From an uncultured Clostridia bacterium (GTDB lineage: Bacteria; Bacillota; Clostridia; UBA1381; UMGS1253): a DNA stretch of 5,061 nucleotides. Positions 1-5,061 of the stretch are shown here, one piece after another. Both the position numbers and the translations under genes were made by a program. The first letter of the stretch is position 1; each line of letters starts with the position of its first letter. The notes beneath the pieces are model-generated. The model searched no databases. It was not told where the DNA came from and was given only the letters and a program-made list of their open reading frames with translations. The stretch covers positions 1 through 5,061 of the forward strand of contig CALAUK010000173.1 of the NCBI GenBank assembly GCA_937892135.1, written 5' to 3'.

Positions 1-354
1 TGCCAGAGCCACAGGAGCGCCCAGGGCTTTTTCGAAGAAGGAAGCGCCGTAGGCCACGCAGTCGGCGGAGAAATGGGCCCAGGGGTGGGTGATGGCGGGG
101 TTGAAGATGCCGCGGATGGCGCTCTGGCCGTCCACTTCCTGGGTATAGAAGACCTCGGCTTCTCTGGTTTCGAGACCTGCAGGGTCGGCGCCGAAGTGGA
201 GGAAGGACTGGGCGGTGACCTGGTCCATGTATTCCCGGGGTGCGTGGCCGTCCACACGGTGGAAGAATTCGTCGTATTGACAAGCAACGATTGCCGCATC
301 ACGACTTCCAAATTGATTGTAAAAATTGCCGTTTTCGTCATAATAATATGCCAT
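1..354 (-). CDS. GC-rich partial protein, possibly alpha/beta-hydrolase-like membrane protein (left end cut)
   Basis: The 118 codons visible start at an ATG at 354 and stay open to the window edge. A GAGGTGAG ribosome binding site directly after the upstream stop codon, 5 bases from the ATG, supports this start. The protein begins MAYYYDENGNFYNQFGS, then carries QYDEFFHRVDG (about residues 26-36), SFLHFGADP, and HPWAHFSADC, followed by FFEKALGAPVAL. From memory, the second part resembles the segment just before the membrane domain of large alpha/beta-hydrolase-like proteins of gut Clostridia, in which the Asp of YDEF and the His of HPW..HFS would be candidate active-site residues. This is recognition by eye only. 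The nucleophile region expected upstream is absent, so if the assignment is right this is a 5'-truncated or newly fused gene. Codons from about residue 24 onward strongly favour C or G at the third position (gcc, ggc, ctg, ttc), unlike every other gene here. Confidence 0.4.
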   Translation of the reverse strand, partial: MAYYYDENGNFYNQFGSRDAAIVACQYDEFFHRVDGHAPREYMDQVTAQSFLHFGADPAGLETREAEVFYTQEVDGQSAIRGIFNPAITHPWAHFSADCVAYGASFFEKALGAPVALA

Positions 355-357
355 ATT

Positions 358-365
358 CTCACCTC
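358..365 (-). promoter_or_regulatory. Ribosome binding site setting the start at 354
   Basis: GAGGTGAG on the minus strand follows the stop codon of the HAD gene immediately (366-368) and leaves 5 bases from GAGGTG to the ATG at 354. It shows that the two frames are arranged as ordinary neighbouring genes even though the proteins look foreign to each other. Confidence 0.6.
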
Positions 366-1151
366 TTAATAGGGTATATATTTATTATTCACGCCGTCCC
401 AAATCCACTTCTTGCCGTCAGAAGTTTTCCAAACGTTCTGTGTCACTGTAACTTTCTGACCCTTCTGTGCGCCGTATTTATAGGCGGTTTCTATCTGCAC
501 CGTCTTTCCAGTCTTGGTTAGTTTCTTGCCGTTGACGTTGTCGGGCTGATAGCCGTTGGAGAACGTACCGTTTTTACAGTCAGCATTTTTCGAGCCTTGA
601 TAGTCGCATATCGGGTGGTCACCGACATACACCATTTTTTCAGTGGGAATACCCAAGTTTTCAGACATTTTATAAAATATAGCGGGATCAGGCTTTGAAA
701 CTCCTAATTCTCTGCTTACAATAATAGAATCAAAATATTCTTCAATTCCCAAAGTCTTAACTTTAGCCCTCTGAATTTCAGATTTTCCATTAGTTATAAG
801 CCCGATTTTACAACCTTTTTTGCGGATATCTTCTAAAACCTTATTAGTAAAAGGGTAGGGCACGCAGTTTCTAGAATAAAGAGAGAGAAAATCATTAAAA
901 AACATCTCTCTGTCAAGCTTTTTTCCATCTTTTAAGATTTTTTTGTCATATTCATCAAAAACCTTATCCCAACCATAGTGATTAAAGTGTTTATCGGTTT
1001 CTTTCATAAATTCCGTAAAAGACTCTGCCGTAAGCTCACTTTTAAATATATTTTTGTGTTTTTCGTAAAGCTTTGAGGCAAAAAGGTCTATACTTTTAAA
1101 ACGGTCAAACAATGTATGGTCCAGGTCAAAAACTATTGCTTCAAATTTCAT
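366..1151 (-). CDS. HAD-superfamily (subfamily IA) phosphatase with a foreign C-terminal tail
   Basis: The first ~190 of 261 residues are a clear haloacid dehalogenase-type hydrolase. Motif I is DLDHT (nucleophile Asp9, Asp11), motif II is ITNG (Thr120), motif III is SKPDP (Lys153), and motif IV is GDHPICD (Asp178, Asp183). The helical cap lies between motifs I and II. Such enzymes are cytoplasmic Mg-dependent phosphatases, often acting on nucleotide or sugar phosphates; the substrate cannot be told here. Similarity stops after QGSKNA (residue 190), where relatives continue with GMK-type residues and about 40 more amino acids. Instead there are 71 residues including SNGYQPDNVNGKKL, YGAQKGQKV and NVWKTSDGKKWIWDG, a pattern I associate with C-terminal modules of cell-wall lysozymes and endolysins. 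The ATG overlaps the trhP stop by 4 bases (ATGA), and GGAGG lies 7 bases upstream, so translation is probably coupled. Loss of the last Rossmann strand may inactivate the enzyme. Confidence 0.85.
   Translation of the reverse strand: MKFEAIVFDLDHTLFDRFKSIDLFASKLYEKHKNIFKSELTAESFTEFMKETDKHFNHYGWDKVFDEYDKKILKDGKKLDREMFFNDFLSLYSRNCVPYPFTNKVLEDIRKKGCKIGLITNGKSEIQRAKVKTLGIEEYFDSIIVSRELGVSKPDPAIFYKMSENLGIPTEKMVYVGDHPICDYQGSKNADCKNGTFSNGYQPDNVNGKKLTKTGKTVQIETAYKYGAQKGQKVTVTQNVWKTSDGKKWIWDGVNNKYIPY
369..590 (-). other. Lysozyme/endolysin-like C-terminal module joined to the HAD core
   Basis: This stretch encodes about residues 188-261 of the HAD reading frame. It is about 47% G+C against about 32% just upstream in the same gene (661-840). 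The translation is rich in Gly, Lys, Thr, Tyr and Trp, with a short beta-strand-like rhythm (KTVQIETAYKYG, KVTVTQNVWK, KWIWDG, NKYIPY). This suits a small SH3-like extracellular binding module and not the alpha/beta end of a HAD enzyme. The limit of about 590 is approximate, because foreign sequence may begin a few codons either side of residue 190. The family link is from memory and unverified. Confidence 0.5.
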
Positions 1152-2407
1152 TTTTGCGCCTCCGAAAACTCAGTGTTGTTTTCAATTGAGCCCTTTCTTA
1201 AAAATGAATTTTTACAAACGGGTTTTTCTGTTTCCATTGTAAAAATCATCTGCGCGTGGGGAGTATTTTCAATTTCTTCGCCCTTTTCATTTTTAAGCCA
1301 CTTTACTTTCTGCGAAAAAACCTCGCCCTCAGGCAATAAAAATTCAACCTCATCGCCAACAGAGAACTTGTTTCTCTGCTCTATTGTGGCAATTTTTGTT
1401 TCTTCGTTATAATCCAGCACAAAACCCATCAAATCGTAGTCTCTTACATACGATGCCGACTGATAAACCTGAGAATTTTCGTCTGTTTTTCCAAAGTAAA
1501 ATCCGGTAGAGTAGGGGCGGTGGCTTGTTTTTAAAACCTCAGCGTAATCTTTCGGGTCAAACTTATAGTTTTCGGGGTCTTTTTCATATTTATCTATTTC
1601 GTTTCTGTATGCCTTTATTGTGCTTGCAACATAGTACTCACTTTTAACTCTGCCCTCGATTTTAAAGCTTGTTATTCCGCTTTCTGCAAGCTCTTTTATA
1701 TGTCCTAACATACAAAGGTCTTTGGAGTTTAAAATAAAGCTTCCTTCGTCGCCCTCGCCGATTTCAAAGTATTCACCGGGTCGTGTCTTTTCAACCAAAG
1801 CATAATTCCAGCGGCATGGCTGAGCGCAGGCGCCTTTGTTTGCATCGCGGTGGGTAAGGTAGTTGCTTAAAAGGCATCTTCCCGAATATGAAACGCACAT
1901 AGCACCGTGAACAAAGGCCTCAAGCTCAAGCGTTTCAGGAGTATTTTCTCTTATAGTTTTAATCTCATTTAAGCTAAGCTCACGCGCAAGAACAACTCTT
2001 TCTGCGCCCATTTCGTGCCATGTGTTCGCTGTCCAGAAATTAGTGTTGTTTGCCTGAGTAGAAACGTGAACCGCTACCTCAGGATAATTCTTTCTTATAA
2101 AGGAAAAAAGCCCCAAATCAGCAACTATAAGGGCATCAACGCCTGTGTTAACGGCATTTTCAATATACCCCGGGAAAGCTGCTAAATCGGAGTTATGAGG
2201 AATAATATTTGTTGTTAAGTAAACCTTTTTTCCGCGTTCGTGAGCAAAATAAACTGCCTCACGCATACTTTCGTTATCAAAATTTTTAGAAGCGCACCTT
2301 AAACCAAAGGCTTCGCCACCTATATACACAGCGTCTGCTCCGTATAAAATTGCCATTTTAAGCTTTGTTATATCACCTGCAGGGGCTAAAAGTTCAAGTT
2401 TGTTCAT
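1148..2407 (-). CDS. trhP: U32-family protein, probable tRNA U34 hydroxylase TrhP
   Basis: A 419-residue protein of the U32 'peptidase' family. It opens with LELLAPAGD and an AVYIGGEAFGLR segment. The family signature EAFVHGAMCVSYSGRC spans about residues 163-178, followed by GACAQPCRW (194-200) and SFKIEGRVKSEYYVA (247-261). Cys171, Cys178, Cys194 (or Cys198) and Cys232 have the spacing of the four cysteines that hold an iron-sulfur cluster in characterised U32 proteins. Bacterial TrhP uses prephenate to hydroxylate U34 of tRNA, the first step toward mo5U or cmo5U. The length fits TrhP (about 420-450 residues) and not the longer rRNA enzyme RlhA; protease activity is not expected. I chose ATG 2407 (GAAAGG 11 bases upstream, protein starting MNKLELLAPAG) over an in-frame TTG at 2434, which adds nine unconserved residues and lies too close to the predicted transcription start. 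It shares a promoter and a 4-base overlap with the HAD gene. Paralogues TrhP1 and TrhP2 cannot be told apart here. Confidence 0.88.
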   Translation of the reverse strand: MNKLELLAPAGDITKLKMAILYGADAVYIGGEAFGLRCASKNFDNESMREAVYFAHERGKKVYLTTNIIPHNSDLAAFPGYIENAVNTGVDALIVADLGLFSFIRKNYPEVAVHVSTQANNTNFWTANTWHEMGAERVVLARELSLNEIKTIRENTPETLELEAFVHGAMCVSYSGRCLLSNYLTHRDANKGACAQPCRWNYALVEKTRPGEYFEIGEGDEGSFILNSKDLCMLGHIKELAESGITSFKIEGRVKSEYYVASTIKAYRNEIDKYEKDPENYKFDPKDYAEVLKTSHRPYSTGFYFGKTDENSQVYQSASYVRDYDLMGFVLDYNEETKIATIEQRNKFSVGDEVEFLLPEGEVFSQKVKWLKNEKGEEIENTPHAQMIFTMETEKPVCKNSFLRKGSIENNTEFSEAQK

Positions 2408-2445
2408 AAGATAAAAAACCTTTCTTTTTTTCAAATCTAAACAAT

Positions 2446-2474
2446 ATTTTACCTTTATTTGCCCCGTTTGTCAA
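2446..2474 (-). promoter_or_regulatory. Strong sigma-A promoter for trhP-HAD
   Basis: On the minus strand a perfect -35 TTGACA (2469-2474) is followed by a 17-base spacer and a -10 TAAAAT (2446-2451). Transcription would start near 2439, giving a leader of about 30 bases before the trhP ATG. The -35 box lies 11 bases beyond the stop codon of the small gene at 2485, so trhP-HAD can be expressed independently of it. Confidence 0.8.
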
Positions 2475-2484
2475 GTGAGCTTTT

Positions 2485-2679
2485 CTATTTGACAAGAAAA
2501 TCTTCAACAGCCTCTTTAAAGTGAATTATTGAAAGGCTGTGCTTATTAAAAAGTTCTGTCATTTCCTGAGCCTTTTCTTTAGAAACGGTTATATTTTTGA
2601 TTTCAGCTAAAACCTTTTTGCTTTCCTTTGCTCTGATTCCATATTGTTTTTCGTCTGATTTAAAGATTTCGTATTTCAT
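2485..2679 (-). CDS. Small DUF6514-like protein of unknown function
   Basis: A 64-residue protein starting MKYEIFKSDEKQYGIRAKE. AGGAGGG sits 6 bases before the ATG at 2679 and fixes the start; an upstream in-frame start at 2697 would place that site inside the gene. The sequence shows YGIRAKES, EIKNITVSKEKAQEMTELFNKH, and a closing HFKEAVEDFL. This order (YGI, I.nIt/s, helix, HL/HF..vVEDFL) is what I recall of the clostridial DUF6514 family of small cytoplasmic proteins, for which no function is known to me. There is no signal peptide, membrane segment or cysteine. It has its own promoter just upstream. No clear terminator separates it from the trhP promoter downstream, so some read-through into trhP is possible. 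Confidence 0.75.
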   Translation of the reverse strand: MKYEIFKSDEKQYGIRAKESKKVLAEIKNITVSKEKAQEMTELFNKHSLSIIHFKEAVEDFLVK

Positions 2680-2702
2680 AAAAATCCCTCCTTGCAAAAA
2701 TG

Positions 2703-2732
2703 ATTTTAGCTGAGAGGTGAGGGGATAAGCAA
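2703..2732 (-). promoter_or_regulatory. Probable sigma-A promoter of the small gene
   Basis: On the minus strand TTGCTT (2727-2732) is separated by 18 bases from TAAAAT (2703-2708). The start would fall near 2695, leaving a very short leader that contains only the AGGAGGG ribosome binding site. The -35 match is moderate and the surroundings are AT-rich, so chance matches are possible. Confidence 0.5.
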
Positions 2733-2912
2733 GCTTTTATTTTTTCGGTGATTTTTCTAAAACACCAATAAATTGAGGGTTTTTAAGCTTTTTTTATTTT
2801 TCATACACAATTTATGCTTTAATGAATGATTTTAAAAACAAAGCTGATTTTTTTAGTTTAGTGCATAATGCATACAAACGAGGTGAAAATTTTGTAAAAA
2901 TATATAAAAAAC

Positions 2913-2941
2913 TTGCTCTTTTGTTTAACATGTGTTAAAAT
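2913..2941 (+). promoter_or_regulatory. Probable sigma-A promoter of the DUF6062-like gene
   Basis: TTGCTC (2913-2918), a 17-base spacer, then TAAAAT (2936-2941) preceded by TG one base upstream (2933-2934), an extended -10. Transcription would begin near 2948, about 24 bases before the TTG start codon. The rest of the intergenic stretch (2733-2912) is AT-rich, with no RNA gene or longer open frame that I can support. Confidence 0.65.
2924..2939. promoter_or_regulatory. Operator-like palindrome over the spacer and -10 box
   Basis: TTTAACATGTGTTAAA consists of perfect 7-base arms (2924-2930 and 2933-2939) around a 2-base centre. It covers the end of the spacer and most of the -10 box of the DUF6062-like gene, where a bound repressor would block RNA polymerase. 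The arms are AT-rich, so chance is possible, and no known regulator consensus was recognised. Confidence 0.35.
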
Positions 2942-2971
2942 AGTTTTAATAAATATTCGGAGGAATTAACA

Positions 2972-3709
2972 TTGAAAGAAAGTATATACACCATACCGGT
3001 GAATGAAGCATTTGATAAAAAGTGCGGATGTCCTTTCTGCACACTGTATTTAAAGCTTGAAAATAACAGGGTAGAATACACATTAGGTGCATCAATGATG
3101 GAGCCTGATGCAAGAATTTTAACAAATTCTATGGGTTTTTGCAAAAAGCACTTTGATATGCTTTTAAAAATTCCAAATAAACTAAGCCTTGCGCTTGTTT
3201 TAGACACGCACCTTGAGGAAATAAGAAAAAAGCTTTCCGGAAGCAAGGATAGCCTAAAAAATGAAGGTAAAAAAACGCTGTTTTCAAAAAAAGCGTCCTT
3301 TGCTGAAAAGCTTTCTTTAAGCTTAGAGGCTATTGAAAGCACCTGCGTAATCTGCTCTCAGGTAGATGAAACTATGGAAAGATACATAGAGGTATTTTTC
3401 TATATGTTTGAGCATGAAAAAGAGTTTAGAAAAAAAGCAGAAGAAGCGCCATATTACTGCATACCGCACTATAAAATGCTTGTAAGCCGCGCAGAAAAGT
3501 ATCTTCGCGGAGATAAATTAAATGAATTTTTGTTGTTCATAATTGAAAAACAGGAACAAGCCCTAGCTGACCTTAATGCAGACGTTCATAAATTTACATT
3601 GAAGTTTGACTACCGAAATAAAGATATGCCCTGGGGAACCGCTGAAACCGCTCCTAAGAGATGTGTTTATGCAATAGGCGGTCAGATGTATCAGGACGAA
3701 GAAGAATAA
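2972..3709 (+). CDS. DUF6062-like protein with two Cys/His putative zinc modules
   Basis: A 245-residue soluble protein of a clostridial family I recognise as DUF6062 (from features such as CPFC..Y.KLE, YTLGASMMEPD and GFCKKHF); its function is unknown. It starts at TTG 2972, with GGAGG (2959-2963) 8 bases upstream and no better ATG nearby. Two similar metal-binding patterns are visible: Cys20-X2-Cys23 with Cys57-X2-His60, and Cys125-X2-Cys128 with Cys163-X2-His166. The distance between the pairs is almost identical (37 and 38 residues), which suggests an internal duplication of a zinc-binding unit. A Lys/Ser-rich linker (about residues 84-110) lies between them, and the tail is acidic (DEEE). 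No signal peptide or membrane segment is seen. The gene is a single transcription unit with its own promoter and a terminator touching its stop codon. Zinc binding is inferred from residue spacing only. Confidence 0.85.
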   Translation: MKESIYTIPVNEAFDKKCGCPFCTLYLKLENNRVEYTLGASMMEPDARILTNSMGFCKKHFDMLLKIPNKLSLALVLDTHLEEIRKKLSGSKDSLKNEGKKTLFSKKASFAEKLSLSLEAIESTCVICSQVDETMERYIEVFFYMFEHEKEFRKKAEEAPYYCIPHYKMLVSRAEKYLRGDKLNEFLLFIIEKQEQALADLNADVHKFTLKFDYRNKDMPWGTAETAPKRCVYAIGGQMYQDEEE

Positions 3710-3740
3710 AAAAAGCACCGCATAAGCGGTGCTTTTTTTT
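3708..3740. terminator. Bidirectional intrinsic terminator between convergent genes
   Basis: A perfect 7-bp stem, GCACCGC (3715-3721) with GCGGTGC (3726-3732), encloses an ATAA loop. Eight T's (3733-3740) follow on the plus strand, and seven A's (3708-3714) give a U-tract on the minus strand; A-T pairing can extend the stem. It serves both the DUF6062-like gene, whose TAA is at 3707-3709, and the GTPase gene, whose stop (3739-3741) overlaps the tract. Confidence 0.92.
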
Positions 3741-4683
3741 AATAAAATGTTGCAACGGGATTTTCAGGCTCTTCAGCGCCTTTAATCTTAGTAATTTCTA
3801 AAACAGGTCCGTCTGACTGATAAAGCTCGTGATATTTAAATGTAAATTTACCCTCAAGGCTAATCCAGCTTTTATTTTTCATTTTCTTTGCTTCTTTATA
3901 TTCGCAAACGATTGCTGTATATGTTATATCATCTTCACAACAGGTCATAACGTGTCTTCCTGCGATAAAAACATCTTCCGGGAGCTTCGGATTCTTTGCA
4001 ACAAGTGCCTTAAACTTAATTGTCTTATCCAGATATTTTTCGGGCTCCTCCGCCATATCGCGATACCATAATGCATAGTCTGCGTCTTCAATTTTAACAA
4101 CAGGTCCCTCAATATCAAAGGGGAGAGGGTCTTCTATTTCATCGTATTCAACACGACCATCTGTGTATTCATAGGCTATCTGCGCATTTTTATTTGCTGC
4201 ACGGACAATTTTATGAATTTCCTCTTTATCTGTTTTATCATCTGCGCGATTAAAAATAACCATTTCACAGCTTTTAAGCTTATCGTACACGAGGTTTCGC
4301 ATATTTGCATTATATGTTAAAAATGTAGGGCAGGAAACAAACATCATCTCCTGATACACTGAAAAGCCCTGAGGAAGCGACATATAAAGCTTATCTAAAC
4401 TCCACATACCGTTATACTCAACAACCATGCGTGAGAATTTGTGCTTTTTATAAAGTGAAGAAAGCATTTCTTCTGTAAGATTTTCTTCATCTTCAATATA
4501 TTCAATAACAACATTATCCGAATAAAACTTTTCGGTTTCTATCTCTTCAATTCCTTGCTCACAAATTAAAAGCAAGGTCTTTTCGCCGCTGTTAAATCTT
4601 GGGTCTTCAAAGGTTTCCTGAATAAACTTGGTTTTTCCTGCCTCTAAAAACCCGGTAAACAAATAAACCGGTATCTCTTTCAT
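3739..4683 (-). CDS. CobW-like P-loop GTPase fused to a TIGR03943/DUF1980-like C-terminal domain
   Basis: A 314-residue protein whose N-terminal half is a CobW/HypB/UreG-type GTPase. It begins MKEIPVYLFTGFLEAGKTKF, with Walker A GFLEAGKT at residues 11-18, a Walker B-like MVVEYNG (86-92) and a guanine-specificity motif NRAD (145-148). CobW proteins are cytoplasmic GTP-dependent metal chaperones, many for zinc. The CxCC metal motif usual in that family is missing; the only cysteines in the GTPase half are isolated (41, 118, 139). From about residue 195 the usual CobW C-terminal domain is replaced by a segment with YLDKTIKFKALV, FIAGRHVMTCCEDD (239-252, vicinal Cys248-Cys249) and WISLEGKF. I read this as similar to the C-terminal OB-like domain of YcgQ/TIGR03943 proteins, partners of a permease in zinc stress. 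The start is supported by GAAAGGA 8 bases before ATG 4683. The stop of the upstream CobW-type gene is 15 bases away, so they are co-transcribed. The metal assignment is inference. Confidence 0.82.
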   Translation of the reverse strand: MKEIPVYLFTGFLEAGKTKFIQETFEDPRFNSGEKTLLLICEQGIEEIETEKFYSDNVVIEYIEDEENLTEEMLSSLYKKHKFSRMVVEYNGMWSLDKLYMSLPQGFSVYQEMMFVSCPTFLTYNANMRNLVYDKLKSCEMVIFNRADDKTDKEEIHKIVRAANKNAQIAYEYTDGRVEYDEIEDPLPFDIEGPVVKIEDADYALWYRDMAEEPEKYLDKTIKFKALVAKNPKLPEDVFIAGRHVMTCCEDDITYTAIVCEYKEAKKMKNKSWISLEGKFTFKYHELYQSDGPVLEITKIKGAEEPENPVATFY

Positions 4684-4698
4684 AGCTTATTTCCTTTC

Positions 4699-5061
4699 TT
4701 ATAAACGAAATAGATTTTTTAAAGCTTCTTCATTAATTTTTGAGCCTATAATGCAAAGTCTTCCGATAACAGCACTTGAGCCGTCTCTTACATCAGGTTC
4801 ATCGGGAACATAGTCAAAATGTATCCATTTTTCGCTCTCAGAAGAGGAAAGAATGCCCTTTGCACGAAGAATTATTCCATATTTTTCTTCGTTTGAAAGC
4901 TCGTTTAAAGCATTTAAAATCTCTTCTTTAGTGTATTTGTTAGCAGTTTCAACACCAAAGCTTTTGAAAACTTCATCGGCATGATGATGGTGATGATGCT
5001 CATGATGATGTTCGTGGCATCCACAATCGCAATGCTCACCATGGTCGTGATGATGCTCATG
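4699..5061 (-). CDS. CobW-type GTPase/metallochaperone, C-terminal part (right end cut)
   Basis: The last 120 residues of a protein that enters from the right edge. The visible part opens with a tract packed with His and Cys, then continues with ADEVFKSFGVET, YGIILRAKGIL (CobW C-terminal strand), KWIHFDYVPDEPDVR, IGRLCIIGSKI and a closing LKNLF. This order is the hallmark of the CobW C-terminal domain. CobW/ZNG1-type proteins use GTP to deliver a metal, often zinc, to client enzymes or transporters, and His-rich loops just before the C-terminal domain are common among them. The GTPase domain itself lies outside the window and is inferred. It is the upstream partner of the GTPase gene ending at 3739, so two different CobW paralogues are made from one transcript. 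Confidence 0.85.
   Translation of the reverse strand, partial: HEHHHDHGEHCDCGCHEHHHEHHHHHHADEVFKSFGVETANKYTKEEILNALNELSNEEKYGIILRAKGILSSSESEKWIHFDYVPDEPDVRDGSSAVIGRLCIIGSKINEEALKNLFRL
4981..5061 (-). other. His/Cys-rich metal-binding tract of the CobW-type protein
   Basis: Twenty-seven consecutive codons encode 16 histidines and 3 cysteines. The pattern includes HEHHHDH, a CDCGC core flanked by His, HEHHHE and six histidines in a row. Such tracts bind Zn, Ni or Co with high capacity. On the plus strand the CAT/CAC codons appear as atg/gtg-like repeats, which explains the simple-repeat look of the DNA. The tract may extend beyond the window edge. Confidence 0.88.

Noticed and set aside
73..521. 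Two overlapping plus-strand open frames (73-369 and 240-521)
   Set aside because: They lie opposite the hydrolase-like and HAD frames, have no convincing ribosome binding site, and give compositionally biased proteins without recognisable motifs. They are by-products of high G+C and opposite-strand coding.
1116..1412. Plus-strand open frame opposite the trhP/HAD junction
   Set aside because: It is antisense to well-supported coding sequence; its Ser/Phe-rich translation reflects the reverse complement of Lys/Glu-rich codons.
2408..2434. TTG at 2434 as the start of the U32 protein
   Set aside because: It adds nine Lys/Tyr-rich residues not expected in the family and sits almost at the predicted transcription start, leaving no room for a ribosome binding site; ATG 2407 fits better.
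2862..2872. Palindrome TGCATAATGCA in the intergenic region
   Set aside because: Only 5-base arms in AT-rich DNA about 40 bases upstream of the -35 box; too short to call a site.
2924..2939. Possible Rex (redox regulator) operator
   Set aside because: Rex sites read TTGTTAA-N4-TTAACAA; here the half-sites are in the opposite order (TTAACA then TGTTAA), so the match fails.
2935..3342. Minus-strand open frame opposite the start of the DUF6062-like gene
   Set aside because: It is antisense to a conserved gene with a good promoter and ribosome binding site, and would start inside that gene.
3829..4071. Plus-strand open frame inside the GTPase gene
   Set aside because: It is antisense to conserved GTPase coding; the hydrophobic, Cys-rich translation is an artefact of the opposite strand.
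4978..5061. Tandem trinucleotide repeat (atgatg-like) suggesting a microsatellite or CRISPR-like repeat
   Set aside because: It is irregular and fully explained by CAT/CAC histidine codons read on the minus strand in frame with the CobW-type protein.

Overview
The window looks like chromosomal DNA from an anaerobic, gut-type Clostridia-class Firmicute. The evidence is AT-rich coding with AGGAGG-type ribosome binding sites, sigma-A promoters of the TTGACA/TAAAAT type, a TTG start, and families typical of Clostridia (DUF6062-like, a DUF6514-like small protein, paired CobW-type GTPases, a short U32 protein). The exception is the left end. By hand count, positions 1-240 are about 64% G+C, 421-600 about 47%, and 661-840 about 32%, so the first ~590 bases do not match the rest.

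Layout. Positions 1-354 (minus) hold the start of a GC-rich reading frame that runs off the left edge and resembles part of a membrane-anchored alpha/beta-hydrolase-like protein. Positions 366-1151 (minus) encode a HAD-family phosphatase whose last ~70 residues are not HAD-like; they resemble the C-terminal module of a cell-wall lysozyme or endolysin. Positions 1148-2407 (minus) encode a U32 protein, probably the tRNA U34 hydroxylase TrhP. It has its own strong promoter and overlaps the HAD gene by 4 bases. Positions 2485-2679 (minus) encode a 64-residue DUF6514-like protein with its own promoter. A divergent AT-rich intergenic region follows, with promoters facing both ways. Positions 2972-3709 (plus) encode a DUF6062-like protein with two copies of a C-X2-C / C-X2-H pattern. 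A bidirectional terminator separates it from a convergent pair at 3739-4683 and 4699-5061 (both minus): a CobW-like GTPase with an unusual C-terminal domain, and the C-terminal part of a second CobW-type protein with a dense His/Cys tract.

How the genes fit together. trhP and the HAD gene form a translationally coupled pair. The two CobW-type genes are 15 bases apart and form part of an operon continuing to the right, most plausibly for metal (zinc) trafficking. The DUF6514-like and DUF6062-like genes are separate transcription units of unknown role.

The point that most needs checking is the left end. Within about 300 bases the sequence passes from a conserved HAD core, to a lysozyme-like tail, to a GC-rich hydrolase fragment, while reading frames stay open. 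That is either an assembly or amplification chimera or a real recombination scar. No convincing new biological system is visible; the most interesting intact biology is the CobW pair.
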